Assembly (NCBI GenBank): GCA_039980135.1
Contig: JBDXCV010000003.1
Coordinates: 248,001 to 312,000, forward strand
Source: Alphaproteobacteria bacterium
Lineage (GTDB): Bacteria; Pseudomonadota; Alphaproteobacteria; UBA6615
Direction: 5' to 3'
Length of the DNA stretch: 64,000 bases
Shown: positions 16,772 to 27,503 of the stretch, piece after piece
Layout: the number at the start of each line of letters is the position of its first letter
How positions within the stretch are numbered: the first letter of the stretch is position 1
Translations under genes and position numbers: made by a program
Notes under the pieces: generated by a model
Database searches by the model: none
The model's input: only the letters and a program-made list of their open reading frames with translations
What the model was told of the DNA's origin: nothing

Positions 16772-18955
16772 TTACTCGGCGGCGTCGCGGCGCGGGCGGC
16801 GGCGGCGCGGACGATCGTCCCCGTCTCCGTCTCCACGGGGCTCACGCGGCGGGCGCGTGTCCTCGAGTTCCTCGCCGGTCTCCTGATCGACGACCCGCAT
16901 CGACAGCTTGACCTTGCCGCGGTCATCCATGCCGATGACCTTGACCTTCACCTCGTCGCCCTCGTTGATCACGTCGGTCACCTGACCCACGCGCTCGTTC
17001 TTGAGCTCGGAGATGTGGACGAGGCCGTCGCGCGACCCGAAGAAGTTCACGAAGGCGCCGAAATCGACGACCTTCACGACCTTGCCCGTGTAGATCACGC
17101 CGACTTCCGGCTCGGCCACGATGGAGGTGATCCAGTCGATCGCCTTCTGGGCGGCTTCACCGTCGGACGAGGCGACCTTGATCAGGCCCTCATCGTCGAT
17201 GTCGACCTTACAGCCGGTCACTTCGCAGATTTCACGGATGACCTTGCCGCCCGTGCCAATCACTTCCCGGATCTTGTCGGTCGGGATGTTCATGGTGGTG
17301 ATGCGCGGCGCATGCTCGGACAGTTCGACCCGGCCCGAATCGATGGCCTTGGCCATCTCACCCAGGATGTGGATCCGGCCGTCGCGGGCCTGGTCCAGCG
17401 CGATCTCCATGATCTCCTTGGTGATGGACGTGATCTTGATGTCCATCTGGAGCGAGGTGATGCCTTCGTCCGTGCCGGCGACCTTGAAGTCCATGTCGCC
17501 GAGATGATCCTCGTCACCGAGAATATCCGACAGGACCGCATAGCCGTCGTCTTCCTTGATCAGGCCCATCGCGATGCCCGCGACCGGCGCCTTCAGGGGC
17601 ACGCCCGCATCCATCATGGCGAGCGACGAACCGCAGACCGTGGCCATCGAGGACGACCCGTTCGATTCGGTGATCTCGGAGACCACGCGGACCGTGTAGG
17701 GGAAGTCTTCCTTGGCCGGCAGCAGCGGACGCAGGGCCCGCCAGGCAAGCTTGCCGTGGCCGACTTCGCGACGCCCGGTGAAGCCGATACGGCCGGTCTC
17801 ACCAACCGAATAGGGCGGGAAGTTGTAGTGGAGCAGGAAATGCTCGCGATACTCGCCCTCGAGCGCGTCGATGATCTGCTCGTCCTGGCCGGTGCCCAAC
17901 GTGGCCACGACCATCGCCTGGGTCTCGCCCCGGGTGAACAATGCCGAACCATGGGAGCGCGGCAGGATCGAGATCTGGCTCTCGATGGCACGCACCGTCT
18001 TGGTGTCGCGGCCGTCGATGCGCTCACCCGTGTCGAGAATGGCGCGGCGAACCACGTCCTTCTCCAGCGTCTTGAGCGGACCGCTGGCAATCGCGGCTTC
18101 CTCTTCGGAGAGCTGCGCGATCACGGCCTTCTTGGCGGCCGAGACCTTGTCCTGACGGGCGAGCTTCTCTTTCTCGGTGTAGGCCTCGCGGATGCCGGCT
18201 TCGCCGAGCTCGCGAACCTTCGCTTCGAGATCGATGATCTCCTGCGGGGTCTCGCTGACCGGGCGCGGCTCTTTCGCCGCACGCTCGGCCATGTCGATGA
18301 TCGCATCGATCACCGGCTGATAGCCCTCATGACCGAACATCACCGCACCAAGCATGACCTCTTCGGTCAGCTCATTGGCCTGTGATTCGACCATCAGCAC
18401 GCCTTCGCTGGTGCCCGCAACGATCAGGTCGAGTGCGGATTCTTCCAGCTGGTCGGCCGTCGGGTTCAGCACATACTCGCCGTCGATATAACCGACGCGC
18501 GCGGCGCCGATCGGGCCCATGAAAGGCATGCCCGAAATCGTCAGGGCCGCCGACGCACCGACGAGTGCCGCGATGTCCGGATCATTCTCCAGATCGTGGC
18601 TGACGGTGGTGCAGATCACCTGGGTTTCGTTGCGATAGCTCTTGTGGAAGAGCGGCCGGATGGGCCGGTCGATCAGGCGCGAGGTGAGAACCTCTTTCTC
18701 CGTGGGGCGCCCTTCACGCTTGAAGAAGCCGCCCGGGATCTTGCCCGCCGCATATGTCTTTTCCTGGTAGTGAACGGTGAGCGGGAAGAAATCCAGCCCT
18801 TCGCGCGGCTGGTGTTCGCCAACCGTGGTGCAGAGCACCGAGGATTCACCGTATGTGACGAGGACGGCCCCGTCGGCCTGACGGGCGATATGCCCGGTCT
18901 CCAGGATGAGCGGACGCCCACCCCATTCAATTTCCTTACGTACAATGTCAAACAT
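16772..18955 (-). CDS. pnp: polynucleotide phosphorylase (PNPase)
   Basis: PNPase degrades RNA 3' to 5' by phosphorolysis and is a degradosome component. The 727-residue protein shows two RNase PH-like domains (about 1-230 and 310-550) separated by an all-helical segment. A KH domain with [15 protein letters not shown] lies near 560, and an S1 domain with [16 protein letters not shown] near 625-690. The C-terminal tail is Arg/Asp-rich ([10 protein letters not shown]), common in GC-rich alphaproteobacteria. It lies downstream of rpsO as in most proteobacteria; the 209-base gap between them is full of stem-loops that may mediate autoregulation. Confidence 0.98.
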   Translation of the reverse strand: MFDIVRKEIEWGGRPLILETGHIARQADGAVLVTYGESSVLCTTVGEHQPREGLDFFPLTVHYQEKTYAAGKIPGGFFKREGRPTEKEVLTSRLIDRPIRPLFHKSYRNETQVICTTVSHDLENDPDIAALVGASAALTISGMPFMGPIGAARVGYIDGEYVLNPTADQLEESALDLIVAGTSEGVLMVESQANELTEEVMLGAVMFGHEGYQPVIDAIIDMAERAAKEPRPVSETPQEIIDLEAKVRELGEAGIREAYTEKEKLARQDKVSAAKKAVIAQLSEEEAAIASGPLKTLEKDVVRRAILDTGERIDGRDTKTVRAIESQISILPRSHGSALFTRGETQAMVVATLGTGQDEQIIDALEGEYREHFLLHYNFPPYSVGETGRIGFTGRREVGHGKLAWRALRPLLPAKEDFPYTVRVVSEITESNGSSSMATVCGSSLAMMDAGVPLKAPVAGIAMGLIKEDDGYAVLSDILGDEDHLGDMDFKVAGTDEGITSLQMDIKITSITKEIMEIALDQARDGRIHILGEMAKAIDSGRVELSEHAPRITTMNIPTDKIREVIGTGGKVIREICEVTGCKVDIDDEGLIKVASSDGEAAQKAIDWITSIVAEPEVGVIYTGKVVKVVDFGAFVNFFGSRDGLVHISELKNERVGQVTDVINEGDEVKVKVIGMDDRGKVKLSMRVVDQETGEELEDTRPPREPRGDGDGDDRPRRRRPRRDAAE

Positions 18956-19027
18956 CGCTTATCTCTCAACCTGCGTCATCCGTTCGGGCCAACCCCAAAC
19001 GAATGCCCCGTGCCATCGGGGTCTTCG

Positions 19028-19144
19028 CGCCGTCACGCAATAGAGTTTTGACGGCGTGTGCACGGATGGTCCGTGCGGGCCAGGCCGGGGACACCGGATT
19101 GTGTCCGTGGGCCTGTCTTGTTGGCGCCGGGCCATGCCCGCGCC
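19028..19144 (-). promoter_or_regulatory. rpsO-pnp intercistronic region with four stem-loops
   Basis: Four successive inverted repeats are visible: CGCCGTCA/TGACGGCG (19028-19035, 19049-19056), GCACGGA/TCCGTGC (19060-19066, 19070-19076), GGACAC/GTGTCC (19089-19094, 19101-19106), and GGCG-C-CGGGC/GCCCG-CGCC (19123-19144). They lie between the rpsO stop and the pnp start. In Escherichia coli the pnp leader hairpin is cut by RNase III and controls pnp expression; a comparable role here is inference. The stem nearest rpsO may also protect or partly terminate that transcript. Confidence 0.55.
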
Positions 19145-19164
19145 GGTAACAAAGGCAATCGCGA

Positions 19165-19434
19165 CTAGCGGCGAATGCCCAAACGCTCGATCAGGGTGCG
19201 GTAACGCGCTTCTTCCTTGCGCCGCGTGTAATCGAGCAAACGACGCCGCTGGCCGACCATCAAAAGCAGGCCGCGGCGCGAATGATGATCCTTGGCGTGG
19301 GTCTGCAGGTGCTCGGTCAGGTTTTTGATGCGCTCCGTCAGGATCGCGACCTGAACCTCGGGCGAGCCCGTGTCCCCAGCCTTGGTCTGGTATTCATTGA
19401 TGAGTTCGTTCTTACGCTCAGGCGTAATCGACAT
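19165..19434 (-). CDS. rpsO: 30S ribosomal protein S15
   Basis: S15 binds 16S rRNA early in assembly of the 30S platform. The 89-residue protein is standard in length and carries the conserved [15 protein letters not shown] region, followed by [19 protein letters not shown], the rRNA-contact helices. It is translated just after truB (6 bases between them) and before pnp, the conserved order. Confidence 0.98.
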   Translation of the reverse strand: MSITPERKNELINEYQTKAGDTGSPEVQVAILTERIKNLTEHLQTHAKDHHSRRGLLLMVGQRRRLLDYTRRKEEARYRTLIERLGIRR

Positions 19435-19440
19435 GCTTTT

Positions 19441-20379
19441 CTAGCTCCCGGTATCGAGATTTAAAACACGGACCGGACGAATCTGGATGCCGTCGACACG
19501 AACGAGCGCCACCGGCGTCGTCGCCTCGAGGGCCAGGACGATACCATCGTCCCCTGCCGTCGCGATCCGTTCCCTGTCTTGCGGTCGCAAGACCGGAACC
19601 GCCTGCCCATTGCGAAGCATTTCCGCTTCCCTGTCAGACAAGGCCAGTGCCGGGATACCGTCCAGCACGGTCTCAATCGGTAACAATATGGGTGAGGCGG
19701 CGGCACTATGGCCAAGTTCCTCCAGCTTTTCCAGCGAAATCGAAGCCGATTCTTCGAACGGCCCGACGGCCACCCGGCGCAGATCGGACAGGTGCCCGCA
19801 GGTGCCGACCACCACGGCCAGGTCGCGGGCGAGCGCGCGCATGTACGCGCCCTTGCCCGACGTCACGGCGAACCGCGCGCGGTCCGCGTCGAGAATCTCG
19901 ACCAGATCGAACGCATTGATTTCGATGGTCCGCGCCTGCAAGACCACATCCTCGCCGGCGCGCGCCTTGGCATAGGCCCGCTGGCCGTCGATCTTGATCG
20001 CCGAATAGGCCGGCGGGACCTGCTCGATCATGCCGACAAAGGCCGGCAGCGCGGCTTCGATGGCCGCGCTGTCCGGGCGTATGTCGGAGGTCTCGACCAC
20101 TTCGCCGTCGGCATCGTCGGTCTCGGTCCGCGCGCCCCAGTTGACCGTGAAGGTGTAGCTTTTCGAACTGTCGGTCACATAGGGCATGGTCTTGGTCGCC
20201 TCGCCCAGCGCGATCGGCAGAATGCCCGTCGCCGACGGGTCCAGTGTCCCGGCGTGGCCCAGCTTGGCCGCCCCCGTGGCGCGACGCACCGCGTTGACAC
20301 AGCCCGCGGACGTCATGCCGGCCGGCTTGTCGAGATTGATCCAGCCGTTGATCGCCAGGCCCTTGCGCCGACGCCCCAT
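19441..20379 (-). CDS. truB: tRNA pseudouridine-55 synthase TruB
   Basis: TruB converts U55 of the T-loop of tRNAs to pseudouridine. The 312-residue protein has the catalytic Asp in GHAGTLDPSATGILPIALG near residue 46, and the start motif GWINLDKPAGMTS. A C-terminal PUA-like domain completes the typical length. Its start codon overlaps the rbfA stop by one base, and rpsO follows. Confidence 0.97.
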   Translation of the reverse strand: MGRRRKGLAINGWINLDKPAGMTSAGCVNAVRRATGAAKLGHAGTLDPSATGILPIALGEATKTMPYVTDSSKSYTFTVNWGARTETDDADGEVVETSDIRPDSAAIEAALPAFVGMIEQVPPAYSAIKIDGQRAYAKARAGEDVVLQARTIEINAFDLVEILDADRARFAVTSGKGAYMRALARDLAVVVGTCGHLSDLRRVAVGPFEESASISLEKLEELGHSAAASPILLPIETVLDGIPALALSDREAEMLRNGQAVPVLRPQDRERIATAGDDGIVLALEATTPVALVRVDGIQIRPVRVLNLDTGS

Positions 20380-20843
20380 CAGCCGCCCTCTTCGTCCGTC
20401 TGCACGTCTGTTGCGTCTTCGTCCGCAACGCCGTCGCCCGCCAGATCACGCGCAACCTCGGGCCGGTGCATGATGGACTCGATCCGCGAGGCCTCCTCGA
20501 AGCTCTTGTCGAACACGAAGCTCAGGGCGGGCAGATATTTCAGGTGCACGGCCTTGCCAAGCTGGCCGCGCAGATAGCCACTGGCCCGGTTCAGGCCCGC
20601 GACCATGGGTTCGGCGGCGCCCTCAAGCGGCAAAACGAACACGGTCGCGTTGCGCATGTCGGGGCTCACACGCACTTCCGTGACGGTGATCGTCAGGTTG
20701 GCCAGTTCGGTATCGCGGAACGCCGCCCGGCGCAGGATCTCCGACAGGGCATGACGGATTTCCTCGCCCACGCGCAACTGGCGTTGGGACGGCGCCTTGC
20801 TCCTGCCGGCGTTCCCGCGGGCATTTTGCGCATTCCGGTTCAT
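20379..20843 (-). CDS. rbfA: ribosome-binding factor A
   Basis: RbfA is a KH-like assembly factor for the 30S subunit that helps 16S 5'-end maturation and cold adaptation. The 154-residue protein has the family core RQLRVGEEIRHALSEIL, ITVTEVRVSPDMRNATVFV and KYLPALSFVFDKSFEEASRI. A charged tail of about 25 residues follows the conserved part, as in other alphaproteobacteria. It lies between infB and truB, the usual order. Confidence 0.96.
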   Translation of the reverse strand: MNRNAQNARGNAGRSKAPSQRQLRVGEEIRHALSEILRRAAFRDTELANLTITVTEVRVSPDMRNATVFVLPLEGAAEPMVAGLNRASGYLRGQLGKAVHLKYLPALSFVFDKSFEEASRIESIMHRPEVARDLAGDGVADEDATDVQTDEEGG

Positions 20844-20911
20844 GGGCGGGCTGTCTTCAATTCCGTTCCGGCCGCGCGCAACCGCGCAACGGCCCTGTTA
20901 CGCGGCGACGT

Positions 20912-23614
20912 TCAACTCGCCTCGAGTTGACGCGCGATCTCCTGCACCTCGAAGCACTCGATCACGTCACCCGGCTGGATGTCGTTGTAATTCTCGAGCG
21001 CGATGCCGCATTCGTAGCCGTTCTGGACTTCGCGGACATCATCCTTGAAGCGCCGGAGCGTGCCCAAATTGCCCTCATGCACGACCACAGAATCGCGCAT
21101 CAGGCGGACTTTCGAGTCCCGCCGGATCAAGCCGTCGGTCACCATGCAACCCGCCACCTTGCCGACCTTCGAAACACTGAAGACCTCGCGGATTTCGGCA
21201 GAGCCGAGCAGATTTTCCTGCAGGGTCGGCGTCAACTCGCCTTCCAGCATGCCGCGCACATCGTCCACCACATTGTAGATGATGTTGTAGTAGCGGATCT
21301 CGACCCCGTCGCGCTTGGCCTGGTCACGCGCCTGCGGGATGGCCCGTACGTTGAAGCCGATGACCAGCCCGTTGTTGACGGTCGCGAGCGAGATATCGGA
21401 TTCCGTAATACCGCCGACCCCGGCATGCAACACCTGGGCGTTGACCTCATCGGTCGACAGATTGTTCAGCGCACCGACGATGGCCTCGACCGAGCCCTGC
21501 ACGTCGCCCTTGATCACCACGGGGATCTGGGCGGCCTCACCGGCCTTGATCTGCTCGAACATGTCGTCGAGGCTGCCGCGTGCCCCGGCCGCCGCGCGCG
21601 CATCGCGCATGACGCTCTGGCGATATTCGACGACCTCGCGTGCCCGCGCATCGGAATCCACGACCGCGAACTCGTCACCCGCCTGGGGCGCGCCGTTCAG
21701 GCCCAGAACCTCGACCGGCGCGGACGGGCCGGCCTCGTCGACATTCTCGCCCCGGTCATTGACCAGCGCACGGACCCGGCCCCATTCGGCGCCGGCAACG
21801 AAGATATCGCCCACCTTGATCGTGCCGCCCTGAACAAGAACGGTTGCAACCGCGCCGCGGCCGCGTTCGAGTTGCGCCTCGATCACCGCACCGAAAGCGG
21901 CGCGGTCGGGGTTGGCGGTCAGTTCGAGAACTTCCGCCTGCAACACGATCGCCTCGGTCAGCGTGTCGAGCCCCGCACGGGTCTCGGCCGAGACCTCGAT
22001 AACCTGCGTGTCGCCACCCATTTCCTCGGGCACGATCTCATGCGACAGGAGTTCGTTTTTCACCCGCGACGCATCGGCCGCCGGCAAATCCATCTTGTTG
22101 ACCGCCACGATGATCGGCACCTCGGCGGCACGCGCGTGATTGATCGCCTCGACCGTCTGCGGCTGGACGCCGTCATCCGCCGCGACCACCAGGATCACGA
22201 TGTCGGTTACGTGGGCGCCACGCTGGCGCATCGCGGTGAAGGCCGCATGGCCCGGCGTGTCGATGAAGCTGATCTTGTCGCCGGATTCGAGCACCACCTG
22301 ATAGGCGCCGATATGCTGGGTAATCCCGCCCGCCTCGCGGCTGACCACATCGGTGGCGCGCAGCGCGTCGAGCAGGGACGTCTTGCCGTGATCAACATGG
22401 CCCATGACGGTGACGACCGGCGGTCGCGACACTTGCGTGCCTTCATCGTCATCGACCGTGGCGCCGAGATTGAGCTCCACATCGCTGGCCGAGGTGAGCT
22501 TCGCCGCATGGCCGAATTCCTCGACCACGAGCTGCGCCGTTTCCTGATCGATCGTCTGATTGATCGTCGCCATGACGCCCATTTTCATCAGGGCCTTGAT
22601 GACTTCGGCGCCGCGCTCGGCCATTCGGTTGCCGAGCTCGCCAACTGTGATGACGTCGGGAATGGAGACCTCGCGCACCACTTTCGATGCCTGGCCGCCG
22701 CCCTTGTTGTCCCCGGTCGCCCGCTGACGCTCGCGCTCCTGGCGGCGCCGGAATGCCGCGACGGAACGCTGGCGCGCGCCGCCCTCCTCGTCGAGCGCCT
22801 CGGAAATGGTGAGCTTGCCGCTGCGGCGCTTGCGTTCGTTCGCACGCGGCCGGGCATTCGGCTTCGCCGCCGTCCCTTCGGCGCGGGCGGCCTTGCCTTT
22901 GGCCGCAGCCGGGGTGCCGGGATCACCCGGGTCACCGAGGTCGATATCGTCGTCTTTTGACTTTTCCTCGAGAGCGGCGAATTTCCGCTCGGCCGCCGCG
23001 GCGCGTTTTGCCGCCTCATCGGCCATCTTCTGCGCCTGGGCCTCCGCCTCACGACGCGCCTCTTCCTCGATCTCTCGCCGGGTCCGGGTCTCGACCGGGG
23101 CCGGTTCGGGCTCGGCGGATGTCTCGGGCACGTCCGCATCCGCAGCCGGGGTCTCGACAACCGGCGCCTCGGCATCCGGTGCCGCCTTCGCTTCTTCCTC
23201 CGAAGCCTGGCGCGCCTCTTCCAGCGCTGCCTTGGCTTTCTCGCTTTCGATCGCAGCCTCTTCGGCAGCCTTTCGGGCCGCCTCAAGCGCGCGCAGCCGG
23301 GATGCCTGCTCGGCATCGGTCAGGGTGCGTTGCGGGGGCGTTTCGGCCTCGGGCGCGACCTCGGGTGCCGCAGCCGGCGCCTCGGCGGCCTGTTCTTCCG
23401 GGGCCTCCTTGATCTCGGTCATTTCGCCGGTGGCGCCCTGCTGGAACGTCCGCTTCTTCTTGACCTCGACCGTCACCGTCTTGGTCCGGCCATGGCTGAA
23501 GCTCTGGCGCACCTGGCCACCCTCGACGGTCTTCTTCAGCTCGAGCTTGCCCGGCTTGGAAAGCGTCAGCGGCTTTTTCTTCTTCTTGTCGTCGTTTTCG
23601 GTCGTATTCGCCAT
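20912..23614 (-). CDS. infB: translation initiation factor IF-2
   Basis: IF-2 is the GTPase that brings initiator tRNA to the 30S subunit. The 900-residue protein starts with a variable N-terminal half dominated by Ala/Glu/Arg coiled-coil sequence (about 60-290). The G domain follows, with GHVDHGKTS near 405, DTPGHAAFT and NKMDLP, then domains II-IV. The long low-complexity N-terminus is normal for the group. The ylxR gene ends 4 bases upstream, and rbfA follows after about 70 bases. Confidence 0.98.
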   Translation of the reverse strand: MANTTENDDKKKKKPLTLSKPGKLELKKTVEGGQVRQSFSHGRTKTVTVEVKKKRTFQQGATGEMTEIKEAPEEQAAEAPAAAPEVAPEAETPPQRTLTDAEQASRLRALEAARKAAEEAAIESEKAKAALEEARQASEEEAKAAPDAEAPVVETPAADADVPETSAEPEPAPVETRTRREIEEEARREAEAQAQKMADEAAKRAAAAERKFAALEEKSKDDDIDLGDPGDPGTPAAAKGKAARAEGTAAKPNARPRANERKRRSGKLTISEALDEEGGARQRSVAAFRRRQERERQRATGDNKGGGQASKVVREVSIPDVITVGELGNRMAERGAEVIKALMKMGVMATINQTIDQETAQLVVEEFGHAAKLTSASDVELNLGATVDDDEGTQVSRPPVVTVMGHVDHGKTSLLDALRATDVVSREAGGITQHIGAYQVVLESGDKISFIDTPGHAAFTAMRQRGAHVTDIVILVVAADDGVQPQTVEAINHARAAEVPIIVAVNKMDLPAADASRVKNELLSHEIVPEEMGGDTQVIEVSAETRAGLDTLTEAIVLQAEVLELTANPDRAAFGAVIEAQLERGRGAVATVLVQGGTIKVGDIFVAGAEWGRVRALVNDRGENVDEAGPSAPVEVLGLNGAPQAGDEFAVVDSDARAREVVEYRQSVMRDARAAAGARGSLDDMFEQIKAGEAAQIPVVIKGDVQGSVEAIVGALNNLSTDEVNAQVLHAGVGGITESDISLATVNNGLVIGFNVRAIPQARDQAKRDGVEIRYYNIIYNVVDDVRGMLEGELTPTLQENLLGSAEIREVFSVSKVGKVAGCMVTDGLIRRDSKVRLMRDSVVVHEGNLGTLRRFKDDVREVQNGYECGIALENYNDIQPGDVIECFEVQEIARQLEAS

Positions 23615-23618
23615 GATC

Positions 23619-24341
23619 TCAATCCATCAAATCAATATCGGTCGCCAGGGCCGTATCACCGCGATAGGCGGTGTAGGCCCGGACCGTTTCCAACACATGC
23701 TGCGCGGCGCCACCCGGCAACACGACTGCGTGAACCGTACGCTCACGCCCGGATGCGGCACCCAGTACGGACGCCTCAAAAATATCCACGCGCGTGACAC
23801 CGCCCACCCGATCAGCGAGCCGCGCAATCTTGTCGCGGCCATCCTCGCCGGCATCGGACGCACATAACAAAACGGTGTCACCCGCGTCTGCGCCCTCATT
23901 TTCATCGCGCCCCGACAGGGCGGCACGAACCTTCTCGAAACCCGACACATACGCGCCGGCCTTGCGGGCCATCGTCAAGGCGTCCACCGCCCGGCGGAAC
24001 AACGCGCCCTCGACAAACAGCTCAAGGCTTTCGCCCTCGGGCCCGGTCATCGGCACCACATTCCGCTTCGCACCGCGCGCAAACGCGCGCTTGGCGCAGG
24101 CTTGCGCGACTATATCCCTGCGGCCGGTCAACCACAATCCGCGCCCGGGAAGGCGCGCATCGAGATCGGGAACCACCAGATCATCGGGGCCGACGACAAA
24201 CCGCATCAACTCCGACCGCGGCCGCACATCGCCCGTCACCAGGCAGCGCCGGGTTTGGCGCCGCGCGGCATCCGCGCGCCGACCCGGTCTGGCCGTTTCG
24301 ACCTGGGTCGTTTCGATATGGGCCTGTTCCACCGCGATCAT
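23619..24341 (-). CDS. ylxR: YlxR (DUF448) RNA-binding protein fused to an L7Ae-like domain
   Basis: Residues about 25-100 are a YlxR/DUF448 domain ([19 protein letters not shown], then [14 protein letters not shown] and [10 protein letters not shown]), a small nucleoid- or RNA-binding fold found between nusA and infB. Residues about 105-220 resemble the L7Ae/Gadd45 type of RNA-binding domain ([20 protein letters not shown]). The two are separate genes in Bacillus but fused in many alphaproteobacteria. Function is not firmly established; the position within the nusA-infB operon suggests a translation or ribosome role. Confidence 0.88.
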   Translation of the reverse strand: MIAVEQAHIETTQVETARPGRRADAARRQTRRCLVTGDVRPRSELMRFVVGPDDLVVPDLDARLPGRGLWLTGRRDIVAQACAKRAFARGAKRNVVPMTGPEGESLELFVEGALFRRAVDALTMARKAGAYVSGFEKVRAALSGRDENEGADAGDTVLLCASDAGEDGRDKIARLADRVGGVTRVDIFEASVLGAASGRERTVHAVVLPGGAAQHVLETVRAYTAYRGDTALATDIDLMD

Positions 24342-24359
24342 CGTGAGGCGCCTCGGGTC

Positions 24360-26072
24360 CTATTCCCCGGCCGGCTGGTCGGGCGCCGGCGCAAAAACGG
24401 CTTCCGCTGCCGCCAGATCCGACGGCGCCTCCGGCGCCGCCTCGGCCTCGGCCGCTTCGTCCGCTTCGGGGTCCGGCTCGGGTTCCGGCGGGATCACGTC
24501 CTCACCATAGATCGCGACACGCGCGGCCATGATGATGGCGTTCGCCTCTTCGCTGTTTACCGGGCTCGGACGTACCAGTCGGCTGATCTCATGGTCGGCC
24601 ATGTTGAACAGATCGTCGAGCTTCACCTCGGTCTCTGTGTCCATGAAAATGAACCGGTACTCGTCCGGCATCAAACCCGCCAGATCCTCGACCGTCCGCA
24701 CACCATGGGTGCCCAGGCGGACCGACTTTTCGAGCGTGACGCCGGCGACATTGAGCACGGCGTCCTCGACCCCGAGCTTCTTGCGCTCGATATCGAGATT
24801 TGCATCGCGCTCCTCGAGCCAGTTCCGCGCGCGGGCCTGCAGCTCCTCGCCGATCTCCTCGTCGAACCCTTCGATTGTCGTCAGGTCCTCCATGGGCACG
24901 AAGGCCACTTCCTCGATGGTCGCGAAACCTTCGGTGACCAGCAGATGCGCAATCACATCCTCCACGTCGAACGCCTCGATAAACAGGGTGCTGCGCGTGT
25001 TGAACTCGTCCTGACGACGCTGGGATTCCTCTTCCTCGGTCAGAATGTCGATGTCCCAGCCCGACAGCATGGAGGCCAGGCGTACATTCTGGCCGCGGCG
25101 GCCGATCGCAAGCGACAGCTGCTCGTCGGGGACGACCACTTCGATCTTGTTGGCGTCCTCGTCCAGCACGACCTTGGTGACTTCGGCCGGGGCCAGCGCA
25201 TTGACCACAAAGGTCGCCGGGTCATCGGACCAGGGAATGATGTCGATCTTCTCGCCCTGCAGCTCGCCGACCACGGCCTGAACCCGGCTGCCCCGCATGC
25301 CGACGCAGGCGCCGACGGGGTCGATCGAGGCATCCCGCGAGATGACGGCGATTTTCGCCCGGCTCCCCGGATCGCGCGCGGCGGCGCGGATTTCGATGAT
25401 GCCGTCGTAAATCTCGGGAACCTCCTGCGCGAACAGCGCCTTCATCAGTTCCGGGCGCGTGCGCGTCACGAAAATCTGCGGGCCACGAGGTTCGCGGCGC
25501 ACATCGTAGATAAAGGCCCTGATCCGGTCGCCGGGGCGGTGATTCTCGCGTGGCAGCGCTTCGTCGCGGCGCATCACACCTTCGGCGCGGCCGAGATCGA
25601 CGGTCACATTGCCATACTCGACACGCTTGACCAGGCCGTTGACGACCTCGCCCACGCGGTCCTTGTATTCCTCGAACTGGCGCTCGCGCTCCGCGTCACG
25701 GACCCGCTGGACGATGACCTGCTTGGCCGTCTGCGCCGCGATCCGGCCGAAATCAATCGGCGGCAGTTCGTCGACCAGGAAATCACCCACCTTCGCATCG
25801 GCTTTCTCGGCCTGCGCCTGTGCGACCGTCAGCTGGGTGTTTTCGTCCTCGACCTCTTCCACAACCTCGCGGTGCCGCGCCAAGGAAATATGCCCGCCAT
25901 CGCGATCGATGATCGCGCGGATATCGTGCTCGGGACCATATTTATTGCGGCCGGCCTTCTGAATGGCCTGCTCCATCGCGGTGATGACTTCCTCGCGCTC
26001 AATGCCCTTTTCCCGTGCGACGGCGTCGGCAACGGCGAGCATCTCAATGCGGCTGGGACCTCCAGACTCCAT
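24360..26072 (-). CDS. nusA: transcription termination/antitermination factor NusA
   Basis: NusA binds RNA polymerase and nascent RNA, affecting pausing, termination and antitermination. The 570-residue protein shows an N-terminal polymerase-binding domain and an S1 domain with [20 protein letters not shown] near 135-155. Paired KH domains follow ([20 protein letters not shown] and [14 protein letters not shown]), then a C-terminal region with acidic repeats, as in proteobacterial NusA. It follows rimP by 5 bases. An Ala/Glu/Pro-rich tail of about 60 residues is normal variation. Confidence 0.98.
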   Translation of the reverse strand: MESGGPSRIEMLAVADAVAREKGIEREEVITAMEQAIQKAGRNKYGPEHDIRAIIDRDGGHISLARHREVVEEVEDENTQLTVAQAQAEKADAKVGDFLVDELPPIDFGRIAAQTAKQVIVQRVRDAERERQFEEYKDRVGEVVNGLVKRVEYGNVTVDLGRAEGVMRRDEALPRENHRPGDRIRAFIYDVRREPRGPQIFVTRTRPELMKALFAQEVPEIYDGIIEIRAAARDPGSRAKIAVISRDASIDPVGACVGMRGSRVQAVVGELQGEKIDIIPWSDDPATFVVNALAPAEVTKVVLDEDANKIEVVVPDEQLSLAIGRRGQNVRLASMLSGWDIDILTEEEESQRRQDEFNTRSTLFIEAFDVEDVIAHLLVTEGFATIEEVAFVPMEDLTTIEGFDEEIGEELQARARNWLEERDANLDIERKKLGVEDAVLNVAGVTLEKSVRLGTHGVRTVEDLAGLMPDEYRFIFMDTETEVKLDDLFNMADHEISRLVRPSPVNSEEANAIIMAARVAIYGEDVIPPEPEPDPEADEAAEAEAAPEAPSDLAAAEAVFAPAPDQPAGE

Positions 26073-26077
26073 ATTCT

Positions 26078-26632
26078 CTATCCTTCGTTTGTCCGGCCCT
26101 TTTGGGCCGCGGCAATTAGTTCATCGTTCAATACGAGCTTCGCCTTGGCGATCTCCGCGAACGGCAGGATGAATTCGTCATCCTCGCCATCCAAATCCGC
26201 CAGGCGCACCCGGTCATCTTCCAGACCCAGCAACCGCCCGCGAAACCGCCGGCGGCCGTCAACGGCCTGTTTCAATTCGACCTTCGCCTCGTAACCGGCA
26301 AAGCTCTCGAAATCCTTGGGCCGCGTCAGCGGCCTGTCGATACCCGGCGAACTCACCTCGAGCTCATAGGCGTCCCGTATCGGGTCGGCCACATCGAGCA
26401 ACGCGGATGACGTGCGGCTTGCCAGGGTACAGTCTTCGATTGTCACGTCCTTGCCGTCCGCCCGGTCGATCATGATCTGCAGTGTCGGTCGGCCGCCGCC
26501 GCCATAATTGACGCGCACCAACTCGAAGCCGAGATCGGCCAGCGAGGGTTCAATGACGGAAATGATCTTGTCCGTCTGGATATTTTCGCTGATCAGGTTC
26601 AATCCTTGACCAAGCTCCTGCGCGGCGCCCAC
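26078..26632 (-). CDS. rimP: ribosome maturation factor RimP
   Basis: RimP is needed for 30S maturation. The protein of up to 184 residues contains IEPSLADLGFELVRVNYGGG, TLQIMIDRADGKDVTIEDC and YELEVSSPGIDRPLTRPKDF, all typical RimP segments, followed by the C-terminal SH3-like domain. The reading from the GTG at 26632 has no clear ribosome binding site. A TTG at 26602 preceded by AGGAG is an alternative that gives the more usual N-terminus. It is the first gene of the rimP-nusA-infB operon; an intrinsic terminator lies only 15 bases upstream of the GTG. Confidence 0.95.
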   Translation of the reverse strand: MGAAQELGQGLNLISENIQTDKIISVIEPSLADLGFELVRVNYGGGGRPTLQIMIDRADGKDVTIEDCTLASRTSSALLDVADPIRDAYELEVSSPGIDRPLTRPKDFESFAGYEAKVELKQAVDGRRRFRGRLLGLEDDRVRLADLDGEDDEFILPFAEIAKAKLVLNDELIAAAQKGRTNEG

Positions 26633-26647
26633 CGAAAATCAGGTAAC

Positions 26648-26676
26648 AAAAAAGGCGGCGCCGGGTTGTCCGGGCC
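26648..26676 (-). terminator. intrinsic terminator/attenuator ahead of rimP
   Basis: On the minus strand GGCCCGG-ACAAC-CCGG-C-GCC forms a stem with a single bulged C and is followed by GCCTTTTTTG, a true six-T tract. It lies between trmB and rimP and downstream of a candidate promoter at 26748-26721. It can therefore act both as the end of the metK-trmB transcript and as an attenuator in the rimP-nusA leader. Confidence 0.75.
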
Positions 26677-26720
26677 ACCCTTAACTGTCTGTCACCAGAC
26701 GTTGGGCCTTGTTGAGCGGG

Positions 26721-26748
26721 AATATAGGGAAAACAGCGGAAAAGGCAA
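26721..26748 (-). promoter_or_regulatory. candidate promoter of the rimP-nusA-infB operon
   Basis: TTGCCT (26748-26743) and TATATT (26726-26721) are separated by 16 bases on the minus strand, starting 9 bases past the trmB stop. Both hexamers are close to the sigma-70 consensus, and the AT-rich -10 stands out from the GC-rich surroundings. The start point would be near 26714, giving an untranslated leader of about 80 bases that contains the terminator. Confidence 0.5.
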
Positions 26749-26756
26749 CCCGCGCG

Positions 26757-27479
26757 TTAGCCGGTGCGCGGAATGCGTATATAGCGCAAGAATGTCGGCC
26801 CGGGTCCGCCGCTGCGGTTCTTGTCCTCGTAACGCGTATCCGGCCAGTCGTCGGGTCGGTGGCGCCAATCCACCGCACGCCGTGCCGCCCAGGAAAAATC
26901 CGGATGGGCCTGCAAATGCCGCAGGATCCAGACCAGATAATCCTGATCGTCCGTCGCCACCCGCAGTTCGGCCCCGTCGCGCATCAGCCGCGCCAGCGTA
27001 TCGAGCAGCTGCGTATTGATCAGGCGGCGCCGGTTGTGGCGCAGCTTGGGCCAGGGGTCGGGAAACAGAATGAACACCCGCGCCAGGCACGCATCGGCAA
27101 AGCGCGGCAGCAGGGGGCGCACATCGTCGGGATGGATGCGGATGTTGCCGGGCCGCTCGTCGATGATCTCGGACAACAGCCGCGCCACCCCGTTCAGATA
27201 GGGCTCCGCACCGAGAATGCCGACATCCGGGTTGCGCGCCGCCTGCCATGCCAGATGCTCGCCCGCGCCGAACCCGATTTCGAGCCAGACCTCGCGCATA
27301 CCCGCGCGGAACAAGCCGGCCGGATCGATGGCGTCGCCAGCGGCGGGCACATCCACCCTGATTTCGGGCAGATAGCCTTCGAGAAGACGTTCCTGACCGG
27401 GCCGCAACTTGCGCCCGCGGCGCCGGCCGTGAAACCGCGGGTCTTCGCCCGCCATGTTCGTGTTGTCGTTCCCGGTCAA
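26757..27479 (-). CDS. trmB: tRNA (guanine-N7-)-methyltransferase TrmB
   Basis: TrmB makes m7G46 in the variable loop of tRNAs with SAM. The 240-residue Rossmann-fold enzyme has the SAM-binding LEIGFGAGEHLAWQA near residue 70 and the family hallmark ILFPDPWPKLRHNRRRL near 135. Length is normal. It follows metK, the maker of its methyl donor, by 24 bases and is probably co-transcribed with it. Confidence 0.96.
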   Translation of the reverse strand: MTGNDNTNMAGEDPRFHGRRRGRKLRPGQERLLEGYLPEIRVDVPAAGDAIDPAGLFRAGMREVWLEIGFGAGEHLAWQAARNPDVGILGAEPYLNGVARLLSEIIDERPGNIRIHPDDVRPLLPRFADACLARVFILFPDPWPKLRHNRRRLINTQLLDTLARLMRDGAELRVATDDQDYLVWILRHLQAHPDFSWAARRAVDWRHRPDDWPDTRYEDKNRSGGPGPTFLRYIRIPRTG

Positions 27480-27503
27480 GGCGCGCGGGTCAATGCGCCC
27501 CGA

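Noticed and set aside
24102-26294. 730-residue plus-strand open frame opposite nusA and ylxR
   Set aside because: Antisense shadow of nusA, which has clear domains; no recognisable motif in the plus-strand reading.
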